Below are positions 23,093 to 36,435 of a stretch of DNA of 64,000 bases, one piece after another. Each line of letters begins with the position of its first letter. The stretch's first letter is position 1. The notes under the pieces are model-generated. The model did no database searches, was not told the DNA's origin, and worked only from the letters and a program-made list of their open reading frames with translations. A program made the position numbers and the translations under genes. Source of the DNA: Coix lacryma-jobi var. lacryma-jobi (lineage: Eukaryota > Streptophyta > Magnoliopsida > Poales > Poaceae); NCBI GenBank assembly GCA_009763385.1, contig CM019828.1, forward strand, positions 24,127,000 through 24,190,999, read 5' to 3'.

Positions 23093-26000
23093 TACCAGCA
23101 ACAATATATCACCTTGGGCTACCAAAGGTGGAACTAGAAGGGAACACAATTAGAGTTTTAGATGCTAGTTTCAGTGTACGCACAGTACATAACTAGAAGG
23201 GAAGAAGAAAAATTTACGGTCGGCCGTAATATAGTCTATCCACACGGCCGCTCCGTTTTTTACTACCCAAAAACAATCTATTGTTATTTTTTCTTTTCTG
23301 GCAAAAACTGTTGCGGCTCCTTTTTGCATGTGTTATATGCATTGTGCTGCCATAGGAGAGACGCGGGTGTCTATTACCTAATTGGTCAAGTGGTCATGCA
23401 AATTTTTCTGATAGTGCAGCAGCAAAATAAATCAACATAATTATATAAAAGTGCACAAATACATATCACATATCTCCTGTTGATACAAATTTTATTAACC
23501 TGATATGCAAATTAGGTTTTACAACGCTGCACATAAATCTAGTGCAAAAAAGCATCATTCAACTCTGATCCAAAAAAAGCAACATTGCTTCTCATCAAGC
23601 AAAATCTAAAAAACAAAAGGCAGAACACTAAGAAAAAAACATCATTCTGAGGCAAGAGAACTGCACATTAAAACATGTTATTTCCATAATTTAGTACATT
23701 GTTTTCTCTTTCAAAAAAGTTCATAAAAACCATATTATTTTGCATGTCTATTACCATAATATTGCCTATTAAAAATCATTTTATTGCCTAAACAAGTATA
23801 TAGTTTTGTCTAGTCAATAATTGTGTTTATAACCAATAGCCACACTACCGAGACACAGTTGCCAGATATGGAGAGATTAGGAAGGGCCATTTAAATGTGT
23901 CTAAAACCAGACCTCCACTTGCCTAGGCCATAATTTGGGCTTGACACCAAGCCTTCTTTTGTTTCTAAATGGAAACATCACATTTTCTAAGCCCTACAAT
24001 TGTTGAAGCGTATCTAAAATTCAGTTCGTTGTACCAATAAAGAATACAGAATCAAGCACGAGTTTTCTAAAGATGTGTATTCTAGTATAAGAAAATGGCT
24101 AATAATTAGAACACGAAAAAATACTAAAAACCTAGAACATAAAAATGCTTAGCTAATATGAAAAATTTGCTTGTTGATTCAAAATAAGTTGCCTACATGA
24201 AACTAATAAAATACATATTTAGGAAAACGAGGCATGAAATGTACTCTCGCCACACATGTACAAATTTACATATTGCACACATTTATCATATCTACTTTGT
24301 GCTTTGTACTTGATCTCCCCTTGCTTGATAAAATCTGCAATGTATAAGAACAAAAAAAACAAAGAGTACGTGATTATAGAAGAATAATGTAAAAATTGAA
24401 AGTCACAGATGCAGCAGATGCAGTTTGGACCTACACTTCCAGGATGTAGACCGACGTTTTCTAGAGCTCAATAAAAATATCCTGTAAAAAAATTCCAATA
24501 GAAGATAAACACTCGTAAATGTTTTTCAAACTCCAACATAATTTAACTATCTTTGTTACCAATTTATTTTGCTGGTCTTCTCAATTGGTAACTATTTTCC
24601 AAATTTTGCTTAATTAACTAAGCTTGCATTCACATCTTAGTAGTCAGTTCACTTAGCATAAATAAATCAGAATAAAATTAAAATTATTCAACAAACACTT
24701 ACATTGATGTAGCCTTTTATAAGGATGCTCCCTAGAACCACCTCCACCCTTCTCATTTCTACCCTACCATCGGCGGGTACTTGTTCCATTCACGACCAGG
24801 TCATTAGCATAACAATAAGGAAAATAGCTGATATTGTTGCCTATCCAAATGGTATATTCTTGCCTATCTAATGTTATGTTATTGCTAGTGTGAACCCTTA
24901 TAGTTGCCTATGCAATGCTATATTGTTACTTAAACATACAAAGGTGTCAAACGCAGAATCTCAGATACACCTGCTAACTACTGAGTCCTCTAGTCTGACT
25001 AGTATTCAATTATCTTAATCAAGTACTCAATAAGCAACTACATGCATCTACAAGGGAATGACCAAATTGTCATTTCCATCATTCGGCCACACACTTAATA
25101 AGCACCATACACATTGTGCCCTCAAATACCAACATACAAATTTTAAAACTACATAGACAACAACCACAAAAATCATAAGCAAAATTAGAACTAAAATTAC
25201 AAAACCACAGAAAGCATAAGAATTCCATACGATCAGAAAATTCTACCTAACTGGAATATGTAAAAATGTATAACTAGAAAAGAGCAATAATTTGTTTAAT
25301 TTAAACAAGATTCACCTAGTAATAGTACTTTTGCCTACCTAAACCGATAAATATGCTTAACTAAAAAGGTAAAATATCAAACTAGAGAAAGTAGTAATTT
25401 ACTTAATTAGTAATAGTACTTTTGCCTAACTAAAATAATAATTTTGCCTAACTTATATAGGTAAAATACCTAACTACAGAAAAACAATTAGAGGATCAAG
25501 TATATTGCATATATTTTGAAATTTATGTTGTTTATTAGGTATGGATAGCACATACAAAGATACAAAATAGGAAAGCAAATTAATAAAAAGAAAGAAGAAA
25601 AGAAATCCCTGCCTAGTTAAAAAACTTGCATTTGCAAATAGGTGCTTCAGCATGTAGGGTGTTCATTACTTTAACTTGCAGAAAAAATGTTCACTAAATA
25701 AAAGACAATGCCATCATATTGCATTTGCAAAAAAGATCGGCCAAAAAATTTGATGTGGACATGCTAGTTAGCAATCAACTTCAACTAAAAATAATAATTT
25801 AATATCAGAGCACGATTGTCCCAAGTCATATAGCTAGAAGAAGGTTATTACGACATCAGAGCTACTACAAAAAGAACACGAAATCCTCAATCGTCAGCTG
25901 TCAAACATAGATTCGGAAACCTTGCACAATTAAGTTGATAAGTATGTCATCGCCGTTACTGAGTCGTCCAAGCCATACAAGAAAAGGATAGCTAGGTACA

Positions 26001-26507
26001 GGAATCTTCCCTAAGCTCACTTTTATGTGCTCACCTCCTCTGGACCTGAGCTTACCAGTTTCAGTTCCTCATGCATCAAAAAAACAACAAAAACAAACAT
26101 AATATCAGTTGATTTCATATATAGGCCACGACTGTGGTCTAAAAAAATTCAATGCTACGTATATCATGTTGCATGCTATTTAAATTAACAGGGTCAGATA
26201 CTCAATATATGCACAAATATGATCATCGTTCTATTAGATATGGTTTCATGAAGTAGGCACTTGAAATGGTAACAATAAAATAAGAAGTTGCCATCCGCTA
26301 GCTACAGCTCATGGTCAAACTCTGAACGGCGCTTGACAGAATTGCAATACCCCACAAACAAGTCTAGCAATAGTTTATAGGCTAACATATATGATACCCT
26401 GTACATAGCAGTAACTAAACAAAAATTTTGAGACAAAAGCAATACTCCATAAAATTGGAGAAAAAATTGAGCCTTTTCAATTGAACTTTCATTCCTGAGT
26501 GAGTTTA
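23093..26507. other. AT-rich noncoding tract
   Basis: No gene was seen. It contains ggccgtaatatagtct near 23222 (also at the foldback centre near 17940), many ttgccta words, and copy 2 of the direct repeat at about 25195-25580. Confidence 0.55.
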
Positions 26508-26818
26508 AATTGCAAGATTCATTAATTTCAGTTACATTCCAATTGTATTATCTAAACTCCCTATATGAATCCAATCACAGTATTTGCATATATATATTCT
26601 TTTCTAATTGACTAGTATTTCAAGTACAAGCTAGTACTACTGTGAGCCCAATTTCATAGCTATTGACGAGAGTTCCATTTGAACTTGCAAGATTCATTAA
26701 TTTTAAATGTATTCCAATTGTATTATCTGAACTCCTTATACAAATCAATCACAGTATTTGCATATACTGACTACAGTAGCGTACTATTGTGAGCCCAATT
26801 TCATAGCTACTGATAACA
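26508..26818 (+). repeat. Imperfect tandem duplication, about 130-160 bp
   Basis: Copy 1 (about 26510-26667) and copy 2 (about 26690-26815) share tgcaagattcattaatt, attccaattgtattatct, cacagtatttgcatat and gtgagcccaatttcatagct in the same order. Confidence 0.8.
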
Positions 26819-27147
26819 GTAGCAGTATATTCCAGTGAAACAACCAGTCAGGAATAATTGAGAAATTCAATAGACATCTACAACATCTCTGTACTTCAAT
26901 TAAAATCATCAAATTGTATCGAGGTTGATAGAGCACTAATAGACAAATAACATCTTGGATATGCAACTCACCAGGATACAACCAGTGGCATTTGGAGGAA
27001 AAACTCGCTACCTGAGCCCAAATACCTCTGCACGTTCCAACCACGGCAACAACGACAACTTCGATGTGCCACCGCAGGAAGCAACTGATAGCCGGTATGA
27101 GAAGGGGCAATGGAGGGACGAAGGGTATAGCTGGTTGTCGGTCAGGC

Positions 27148-28012
27148 TGGGCACATTATAACCGTAAACCAAAAACCGAGCTGAATCAAACCGAATTATC
27201 GGTTTTTTCAGTTTTCGGTTTCGGCTTTGGTTTGGGAGTTGGAGAAAAGTTCGGTCATCGGTGTCAGCTTTCGTTTCAATTGTCCACCGAACCGACAAAC
27301 GGTAGAAACCGAACTCTCGATAGGAGTAGCCAAGAAGTGCACGCACAGGCGACAGCCCAACAAGGCCCAACAATCACCCGCACAGGCACAGGCCTCCTGC
27401 CTCCCAACTCCCGTAGCTAGCATGCATGTAGCACCACACCTCATATATCCCTATCTCTACACGGAGGTCAGAGGGGACCGACGCATCCGCATCCCTGCAT
27501 CGCGGTTTCATGCGTGGAGGTCGGAGGGGCGAGCATCAAGCGGCGCGGCGGCGCTCGAGGGCGGGCAGGCCAGCGACTTCGGCGCATCGGAGGTGTGCCG
27601 AAGCCGGCAGACGGCAGCGCATCCCCGGACAACGACCATGGTCGTACTACTAGAGGGCCCAGCCGTGCAGCAGGCCCACAATGCATGGGGGCGGCATGGC
27701 CACAGCCGGCGGCGCAGCGGGCAATTTGTCTGCAGCTAGCGATGCCTCAAGACGGCCCTCTGCTCATCTGCGAATCTGGTGGGCATCTACAGCAACGAAG
27801 TACGCGTGGTGGCCAGCGCTTCAATTTCCTGTTATCCTAGTGTCAATTCTCTCTCGTCTGCTTCTGCTACCACAAACTCGGTTGAAACCGAAACCGAACT
27901 CGTCAATTTTCTTTTCTGTAAGCAACTGATCGGATGTTCATACGTAGAAACCGAAGTTTATAAAACCTGAACAAACCGAACCGAATTTTCGGTTTAAACC
28001 CAATGCCCAGTC
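27148..28012. mobile_element. Non-autonomous TIR element with CTGGGCA ends and AACCGAA-rich termini
   Basis: The left end CTGGGCACATTATAACCGTA faces the right end ending TTTAAACCCAATGCCCAG. Both subterminal regions are dense in accgaa/ttcggt words over about 150 bp. The GC-rich middle (27420-27760) has overlapping frames on both strands but nothing I recognise. No certain target duplication; gttgtcgg occurs just outside both ends. Confidence 0.55.
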
Positions 28013-28065
28013 TGAGTTGTCGGCCTCGTCCATAGCGTAGTCGCACATGCGAGATAGGAAAAGCT

Positions 28066-28225
28066 TCGCACCTCCGCAGCTAGTCGGGCGGGGGACGACA
28101 GTCGATGGGTCTGTGGTTGTGGCCGCCGGTCGGCTGGGCTCGGTTCACCTCCACAGCTAGTCGGGCGGGGGACGACGGTCGGTGGGTCCCTGGTTGTGGC
28201 CGCTGGTCGGCTGGGCTCGGCCCTC
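28066..28225. repeat. Tandem duplication, about 76-bp unit, two copies
   Basis: Two adjacent copies of a GC-rich unit start at cctccgcagctagtcgg and cctccacagctagtcgg. They differ at several positions. The minus-strand frame 27994-28587 runs through it and I do not consider it a supported gene. Confidence 0.85.
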
Positions 28226-29668
28226 GGCTCAACCGCGCAGGAAGAATCCCCAGCCCCCAGGCACAAGCGGTAGAGGTCGGAGGCAGCAGACGATCGACGG
28301 TCATGGCGAAGGACAGGTGCAGCACGATTGAGCGGGACGAACGGGGTCATGTCGTCGTAATACAACGGTCGAGCTGTCAAGAGGTGGTACGGGGCTGGTG
28401 GATCCGTGAATTCGTCAACTCGCGGGGAGGCTATGGAGAAATCACCGAGGGAAGAGAGAGAAACCCTAGCTAGAGACAGTGAATTGAGAAATGGAGACAA
28501 AGACGAAGGAAACTGTAACCGGAACAGCGACCGACCAGGGGCTCTTTTTCTGTACTGGATGTGCGTCAGTGGCAAGAGTCGTGTCAATTAATTAAAAGAC
28601 GGCCGGTTGTAATAAAGTCTTTACTTTTTTAATAATGAATTTTTATTAACTAGCAAAACATATTGGTGTATTTCACCGGAAAAGAGAGGAAATGGCCAAA
28701 CTGAGTAGTTCGGACGTGTTCAAAAAGAGAGGAATTTTAGAAAATATTATATTATGAAGGCTCATATTACATGGTCAATAGGTGATGATTATCACAAAGT
28801 GATGAATAAAGAATTGAAAGGTCTAATTTTCATCAGGTAGATGCATTAAATAATGCTCAGAGCATTATCGTCCTAATATATTGGGTGATTCATAGGGGCA
28901 CTCACAATGCAAGAAATCATCTATAGTTTCTATAGTCATATCGTACCAAGAAACTATTCTTTCCGATATAACTTTTCGATCTAAAATCCAGATAAAAATT
29001 AGGCCAATCATTAACTATGTGTTTCTTCTATATACCCGGATCCTTGGCACCATACCTCCCATGGACTAAGACTATCTGCACTCACGTTCCTCTATTTTCA
29101 TCATCTATATTGCCTCGTCATCAAGATTCTCTTCTCTATATTTATTTCTCTCGCATCCATTTATCCTCTATATCATCATCTATCCACTATAGGACTACTT
29201 GTCACTTTATCTATATATATCCATGAGAGATCTAGTTTTAAAAAATTAATTACAATGAATTTAATGGTGCAATCGGAATTTAATTTGAGTTTGTTCATGA
29301 GATATAATATTTTTTGAAACGAAATTAGGTGGGGCCCAGGCTATACTCTCTCGTCTCTCTCCTCTCCCTCTCACGCGATGTCTAGCTGTGCTCCTCCGTA
29401 TTCTACGCTAAACGTTGTCGGCTCCGCTTCCTTTGGCGGATACGCGCGCGTACAGGAAGCGTTATCGGCTGCCGCTGCAGCTTTTTTTTTTGGTAAACGA
29501 CTTTAGCGTGACGGGTAGCGGAGCCGGTGCGCGGGTGGTCTAACCCCGTGCTCTGCAGCATCAACTCTGTCGTGTCCATGCTTGGAGGAGACTTGTAGGG
29601 CGACGGCTTCACCAACTGAGCCTGAGCATGACCAAGCAGGTGCAGACGTGCTTCACCTGCAGGTAGAT
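28226..29668. other. Unassigned intergenic sequence
   Basis: No gene was recognised. About 28895-29260 has MITE-like wording (ggggcactcacaatgcaag) but I could not pair its ends. 29330-29640 is GC-rich with a poly-T run and no supported coding sequence. Confidence 0.4.
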
Positions 29669-29971
29669 TGTTAGCAAATAGGAAGGGAAAGGGAGGAATC
29701 GGAGTTGGGGGCGGAAGTAGAGCTGGAGGCGGCGGACGGAGGAATTGTATTCAGAGGAAGCGATAATTCATTACAGAGTTCATATCCTTCTCCAAGGCAC
29801 AAGTACGTTTAAGTAGGCAACCCTTACACGCACATCACACGCTTCTGTTACACCTGCACCCACTCGGGGCCGAAGAAGTGGACGTTCCTCGTCTTGGGCC
29901 TGGGCTGGCGGCCAACTTCCACTGTGGACGCGCCTTGGGCCGCAGCCGTTCCTTCAGGATACGTGCTAACA
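29669..29971 (-). mobile_element. 3' LTR of the chromovirus (303 bp)
   Basis: The LTR is bounded by TGTTAGCACG at 29971 (minus) and TTGCTAACA at 29669, so the ends are themselves inverted repeats. It is preceded on the minus strand by the polypurine tract aagaagggggaa (29972-29983). It is nearly identical to 35038-35320. Confidence 0.9.
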
Positions 29972-32900
29972 TTCCCCCTTCTTGCGCGCTTGGATGTTCC
30001 CAGACTAGCGTGTGGGGAAACTGTTGGCGTAGACCTTCGAGCTCTTCCCAGGTGGCCAGCGACGCGGGTAGCTGCGACCACTTGATCAACCCCTGCACCA
30101 CAGAAGTATTACCTTGACGAAGAAAACGTCGTTGAAGGATGCATTCCGGAATACTCCACTGAACTGACTCTGCTGGAAGTATTTTGGTGACAGTGTGTTG
30201 AGTACCCACGGCCTTTTTCAACTGTGATACATGAAAGACCGGGTGGACCGCAGAAGAAGACGACAGGTCCAGTCGGTAAGCCACCGAGCCCACCTTGCCG
30301 ATGATTTGATAAGGTCCAAAGAATCTGAAAGCTAACTTGTGATGCGATCGATCAGCAACTGAAGACTGAACATACGACTGTAATTTGAGATAGACCCAAT
30401 CATGGAGCTGAAACTAACGTTCAGAACGAGACAAGTCAGCGTTCTTCTTCATCCTCTGCTTGGCTCGAAGAAGGTGTTGTCTGATCAGCTCAGTATGTAT
30501 TTCCCGATCAGAAAGCCAAGTTGATAGATCTATGACAGTTGTGTCCTGCGCGGAAGCGATGCCGAACACATTGGGGGCATAGCCATACAGTACTTCAAAA
30601 GGAGAGCACCCAATGGCCGAATGAAAGCTCGTGTTGTACCAATATTCCGCCAAATCGAGCCAGCAGATCCACTGCCTCGGACACGCATGAGCATAGCAAC
30701 GGAGGAAGGTTTCTAGACATTGATTCACTCATTCCATCTGTCCATCAGATTGTGGGTGATAAGCTGTGGCCATGCGCAATTCCACCTTAGCCAGCTTGAA
30801 CAGCTCTTGCCAGAATCTGCTTGTGAAGATACGATCTATGTCGGAAACCAAGGCTTGAGGCATACCATGTAGCTTATAGACTTGGGACATAAACAACTTG
30901 GCCACTGATGCCGCCGTAAAGGGGTGCTTGAGACCGAGGAAATGGGGATACTTAGAAAAGGTATCGACAACCACCAAGATACAGTTAAATGAACCAGAGA
31001 CTGGCAATCCTTCAATGAAATCCAAGGAGACTACCTTCCAAGCGCGGTCGGGAACCGACAAAGGCTGGAGTAGACCTGGCAGCTTAGTTCGATCAGGCTT
31101 GGCCTGTTGGCAAATGGAGCAAGTTTTGACAAATTCCTGAGCCTCCTTGTTCATGCCGTGCCAGGCAAAGAATTGCTTGAGGCGCCGAAGTGTGACTGGA
31201 ATGCCGGAATGGCCCCCCAAAGCAGTAGAATGCAAGGCAGAAATCAATTGATGCCGCAGAGATGGATCCGTACCAATCCAGATTCTTGATTTGTAACGCA
31301 GAATTCCATTGTGAAAGGAGAAGTGTGGAACTGACAGTGGATCTAGCAGCAGTTTGGCGATGATGGGCTGAACGTGCGCATCCGCCTGATAAGAAGCCTC
31401 AACGGTTGCGAGCCACTGTGGCTGGACCATGGACATTGCTGCACAGGAGCCGACGGGATAGCGTGATAAGGCACCAGCTGCCCGGTTGTCAATGCCACGC
31501 TTGTAAATGATTTTGTACGAGAGGCCCAACAACTTGGAGAAAACCTTTTGTTGCCAAGGAGTATGTAGGCGTTGTTCGGACAACTGACACAAGCTCTTTT
31601 GATCCGTCAAGATGTGGAATTCCCCATACTGTAGGTACGCCCGCCATTGATCCAAGGCCAACAGAATTGCCATGTATTCCTTCTCGTAAGTGGAGAGCCC
31701 TTGATATCGAGGACCGAGGGCCTTGCTGAGGAAAGCCAGGGGATGTCCACCCTGCATGAGTACCGCTCCAATCCCAATTCCACTCGCATCTGTTTCTACG
31801 CAAAATGGCTTCTGGAAATCTGGAAGAACCAGAACTGGGGCAGAAATCAAAGCAGATTTCATAGCCTCAAAAGATTGTGCTTGCAGCGCAGTCCAATGAA
31901 AGGGAACCCCCTTCTTAAGTAGTTCAGTAAGTGGTTTGGCAATGATGCCAAAATGCTTGACAAAGCGACGGTAGTAGCCTGCGAGACCTAGGAAACTGCG
32001 AAGATCCTTGACTGATCGCGGTTTGGGCCATTGTTGTACCGCTGTTATCTTGTCAGGGTCGGTAGCCACGCCGGATGCAGAGATAACATGACCCAAATAG
32101 CGGAGCTGACGCTGCATAAAGGTGCACATGGACATTTTCACTTGCCACTTGTCCCGACGCAACAGTTCTAGCACAAGGCGCAAATGTTGTAGATGTGCCT
32201 CCTCAGTTTTGCTGTAAACGAGGATATCATCAAAAAAAACAAGAACACACTTCCGCAACAGGCTGGATAGAGTGGTATTCATGGCTTTAAGGAAGGTTGC
32301 CAGTGCCCCTGATAATCCGAAAGCCATGACTCGAAACTCGTAGTGCCCAGAATGAGTCTAAAAGGCAGTTTTGGGTTCCTCTCCAGCACGCAGCCGTATC
32401 TGGTGATACCCAGCAGTGAGGTCCAGCGAAGAAAACCATGAGGCGCCGTGGAGTTCATCCAACAATTCTTCGATCACTGGTACCAGATACTTGTTCTTCG
32501 CAGTGATAGCATTGAGGTGTCGGAAATCGACACAAAAACGGAAGGACCCGTCTTTCTTTTTGACCAACAGGACTGCCGAGGAAAAGGGACTATTGCTAGC
32601 CTGAATGAGTCGAGAATGTAGCATCTCCGACACCTGTCGTTCAATCTCATCTTTGATAGCTGGGGGATAACGGTAAGGCCGAACCTGAATTGGGGAGGCT
32701 CCAGAAATGAGGGGAATCCCATGGTCACAGTGCCGAGCTGAGGGATAGCCATCTGGAGGAGCAAACACATCTTGGAATTGCTGCAGTAAGGTTGTGACTG
32801 CAGATGGGTAATGAGATGAACTGAGCTCCGGTTCTGCCACAACTGTTGCCACTTGCAGAAGTGACCCCGGAGGTAATGAATCCAGAATTCCCTGCAGCTG

Positions 32901-34796
32901 TATCTTGCGGCCTTCATATGTAATGAGAGCCCATTTGTAACGCCAGTCAATTTCCATAGCACTGTGCTGAGTGAGCCAGTCCATGCCAACAATGAGATCA
33001 TAGTGAGTGAGAGGCAACACCTTGGCTGCAGACACGAATAAACAGCCTTGAATAGACCACTGCAGATTCTTGAACTCAGTCTGGCACGACATGTGACCCC
33101 CATTCGCTACCTTAACTTGGACAGGTTGCTCACAGCAAGAAGCCCCTGACAGAAGAGACGCCACCTTGGCACTGATGAATGTGTGCGAACTGCCGGAGTC
33201 AAGTAAGATATAAATAGATTGGCCCTGAACTTCACCCTGAAACAGCATAGAATTGCTAGCTCCTTTAGAAATTACTGCTGCTACGGACAACATGAGAAAT
33301 AACTGAGAATTTTCAGAATTTTCCTCTGAGTGTTCAGAATCATCCACTTCATCCCCATGACAGAGGTCCCAAACTTCTTGCAGAACATGCAGCTGGATTT
33401 GTTCAGGGCATCGGTGGTCACGAGACCACTTCTCACCACAGCGGATGCAGAGACCACGAGCCCTGTGGTAATCGCGCAGCGTGCTTAGCTTGGCGTCGAT
33501 GCCACGGCCTCTACGATCCTCTACGCCCCCCGCGGCCGCCGGAGCACGTTCCGGACGGTCGCCTCGCACCAATGGCCCCGGTAGTGGTAGTGGTGCACGA
33601 GGGGGAAGCTTGGGCCATTGGAACGCCTCAGGACGGCGCAGTTCCTTCTTCCGCAATGAGTCCATCATTTCCTCCTGCAACAGGGCAAGAACCACGACAG
33701 TATCCAAAGTACCTGGTCGCTGCATATGTACAGCAGTACGGATATCATCCCGTAACCCATCAATAAACTTCATGGCATAATAAATGGGATCAGGGTTTTT
33801 GCCATACGCTATCAACCCATCTACTATAGAGGTGAATTTGTCAGCATATTCCTGAACTGTTCCTGACTGCTTAACGTGAAAAAGTTGGCGAATCAGGAGT
33901 TCATGCTGATCCTTGCCAAAGCGTTCCATAACAAGAGTGGTGAACTGGGGCCATGACATGTTAATAACCTGTTGCTCAACTGCCGGAAACCAGCGCGCAG
34001 CTACCCCGGACAGATGCATCGTGGAAACTTTAATCCAACGATGCGGAGCAACATCATACATCTCAAAGTAGTCATTACAGTTACGAATCCAGAGTCTCGG
34101 GTTCTCCCCATCAAACTTAGGAAAATTCATCTTAGGAAGTTTGTCATTAGATGGATTTGGCTCCCAGGGTGGCTCGGGAAACCCCCGCGGCGAGTCCCTG
34201 CCCAGCGTCGCAGATGGAACACCCGTACCCAGCATAGAACTAGAATAGGATTTGCGCATTCCATAGGTTGGCTGGGGTAAAGAGTAAGACTGCGGCTGCG
34301 GAAGATGGTACGGAGGTGGATTCATACCCTTGACCGGGGATAGAGTGCGAGACTCGAATCCCCGTTGATGCTGATGTACGCTGTGCCCAACTAACGGGTC
34401 GATGATTTTTGGTCCAGCGACGGTGGACGTCTCCGCCGCGGACGCCGCGGGATGGGGAAGTACGTCGGTCTGAGTCGCCAGAGTCGCTCCCAATGCCGCG
34501 CGGCTCACCGTCTTGCGGAGCGTGGTCATCTCCTCCCTCATCTTCTCGACGCCATCTTCAGACTTGCGGAACGCCCCGATCTCCGAGCGGAGTTCATTGA
34601 CCGACGCGTCGACGGCTGGCTTCCATTCATCGAACACCTTGGCCGCATCCTCGAGTCGCCCAAAACGATCCGCGAGGGTGCGCTCCACAGCACCGATGCG
34701 GCCGCCCAGCGATGTGTTGACCGACGCGATGCTGCCTTCAAGGGATGTCCTCATCGCCTTCATCTCGTCCAGCATCAACTTGAAGTTGGGTTCCAT
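29835..34796 (-). pseudogene. Gypsy chromovirus gag-pol, three in-frame stops
   Basis: One continuous frame from ATG 34796 is broken only by TAG 32358-32360, TGA 30729-30731 and TAG 30414-30416. Domains in order: N-terminal coiled coil; retrotransposon gag domain (FPKFDGENPRLW onward, about residues 220-385); zinc knuckle CIRCGEKWSRDHRC; aspartic protease ILLDSGSSHTFIS; reverse transcriptase with VFFDDIL in place of the usual F-x-DD; RNase H (VETDASGIGIGAVL); integrase with H-H-C-C zinc site (GGHSGI, TCSICQQAK) and a DDE core (VSLDFIEGLP, SDIDRIF); C-terminal chromodomain (PECILQRRFL through ATWEELEGL). The last roughly 45 codons lie in the 3' LTR. The short LTR suggests the Reina clade, which is inference. 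All three stops fit C-to-T change. Confidence 0.9.
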
Positions 34797-35022
34797 CGCT
34801 CCTAGATCTCTGCGGAAGCGGGTGAAGTGGTCGTGCTCTATGTGGTGGGGCTCCAGGGTCGGAAGGGACGGTCACGACTCGAATCTCGCCGATCAGATCA
34901 GCCTTGGCTCGGACCTATGGGTTCTTCAATCTTCACCGAAGCGAGAGATCGGAGATCAACCAGCTGACGGGGGTTACGATCCAGATCAAGGCAAGAAGGG
35001 AGACGCAGTCCAGGGATCGGTA

Positions 35023-35037
35023 GCTCCGAGTACCAGT
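35023..35037 (-). other. Primer-binding site of the chromovirus
   Basis: The minus strand reads ACTGGTACTCGGAGC just inside the 5' LTR, a variant of the TGGTATCAGAGC initiator tRNA-Met site. Confidence 0.65.
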
Positions 35038-35320
35038 TGTTAGCAACTAGGAAGGGAAAGGGAGGAATCGGAGTTGGGGGCGGAAGCAGAGCTGGAGGCG
35101 GCGGATGGAGGAATTGTATTCAGAGGAAGCGATAGTTCATTACAGAGTTCATATCCTTCTCCAAGGCACAAGTACGTTTAAGTAGGCAACCCTTACACGC
35201 ACATCACACGCTTCTGTTACACCTGCACCCACTCGGGGCCGAAGAAGCGGACGTTCCTCGTCTTGGGCCTGGGCTGGCGGCCAGCTTCCACTGTGGACGC
35301 GCCTTGGGCCGCAGCCATTC
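35038..35320 (-). mobile_element. 5' LTR of the chromovirus, truncated
   Basis: This matches 29669 onward with few differences but lacks the first roughly 20 bp of the LTR. It ends exactly where the LTR at 35321 begins, as expected if that element inserted into it. Confidence 0.85.
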
Positions 35321-36435
35321 TGTTGACGCAAAACGTGACACCTCACGCCAAGCACACAGCAAGCCAAAAAGCTGGCTTCAATCGGGTGCCCGAAATGCTG
35401 AACCGGGAGACGTGCCAGTCGGTTTAACCTGAAAACCAACAAGGGATAAAAACGTGAGAATACCTCTGGAACGTGCCGGGTGAGACCAGACAGTTCCATA
35501 TGTACGACTTTAAAAGCCAATCGCGACGGCACACAGCTATAGAAGCTGTCTGTCAGAGCATGTTTGTAAAATCATTCGGCAAGTATGAAAAAAGAGTATG
35601 TAAAGCATATTAACTGCCGAATGCATATGTAAAGAAAGACATGCTTGAACAAATTAAAGATATTATAAACAGGTAACTTGCAAATATAGATCTATTCAAA
35701 TAACACATGCATAGGCTAATCCAACTAATCTGCCGCACGTTTATTCTTCATAAACCGGTCAGGTATAAACTCAAGCAAAGCTAATCCACCGCATGATACC
35801 ACTTGCTATAAGTCTACACCACTTCTTATAATTAGATTAATCCACCGCATGATACAATCTAATTATAATAAGCTAAAAGCATGCATGTATTTGAACAGAT
35901 CTATAAAAGCTCATTACTCGTCATAAGCAAAAACTTCCCGTCATAAGGTTAAATCCGCCGCATGACACTAAGCTTAACATACGAGACTACTTGCATCATA
36001 TCTAAATCCACCGCATGATACTAGACATGATAGCAAGGTTGCCGGTACTTACGGAGGTCGACGGATCGATGATTCCTCTCGAAGAACTCGACGACATGAC
36101 TAAGGACTCGAAGACGGCACGGGGCCGGTTTGTATTGATGTTGTTGTGAACAGATTTTACAATAGCCAAGGGTTTATATTTATACCCTGGATGCGATACA
36201 AGTCCTAAGAGGACATGACTATGACATATTAAAGGAAAATACAATATTCTTGGCCTTTAACTCCTTTCGGAATCTTCATTGCCTTAATTGTCGCAATTGT
36301 GTTGCCCGATCGGCTCTTGCTTCCGTCGTTTCAATGGAAACTCCCTTTTCTCAGAATAGCCGACCGCATGAGCAGTTGCCGAATCCTTGGAAACTAGCCG
36401 ACCGCATGGATACTTGCCGACGTCTGGCCACCCTG
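35321..36435 (-). mobile_element. LTR fragment of an unidentified retrotransposon
   Basis: The left end TGTTGACGCAAAACG is the complement of an LTR terminus ending CAACA. On the minus strand a TATA box (gtataaatataaac) lies at about 36173-36186. No coding sequence is present. The right side is cut by the CACTA terminus at 36436, so the LTR start is not visible here. A phrase like ccaccgcatgatac is scattered five times between 35718 and 36025. Confidence 0.6.

Noticed and set aside
26784..27110. 108-codon minus frame
   Set aside because: No domain, no gene context, and it starts inside a tandem duplication.
27140..28030. 8-bp target duplication for the CTGGGCA-ended element
   Set aside because: gttgtcgg appears near both ends but at different distances from the termini, so I do not count it as a duplication.
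27994..28587. 197-codon minus-strand frame
   Set aside because: It crosses a 76-bp tandem duplication, is Pro/Arg/Ser-rich, and has no recognisable domain or gene structure.
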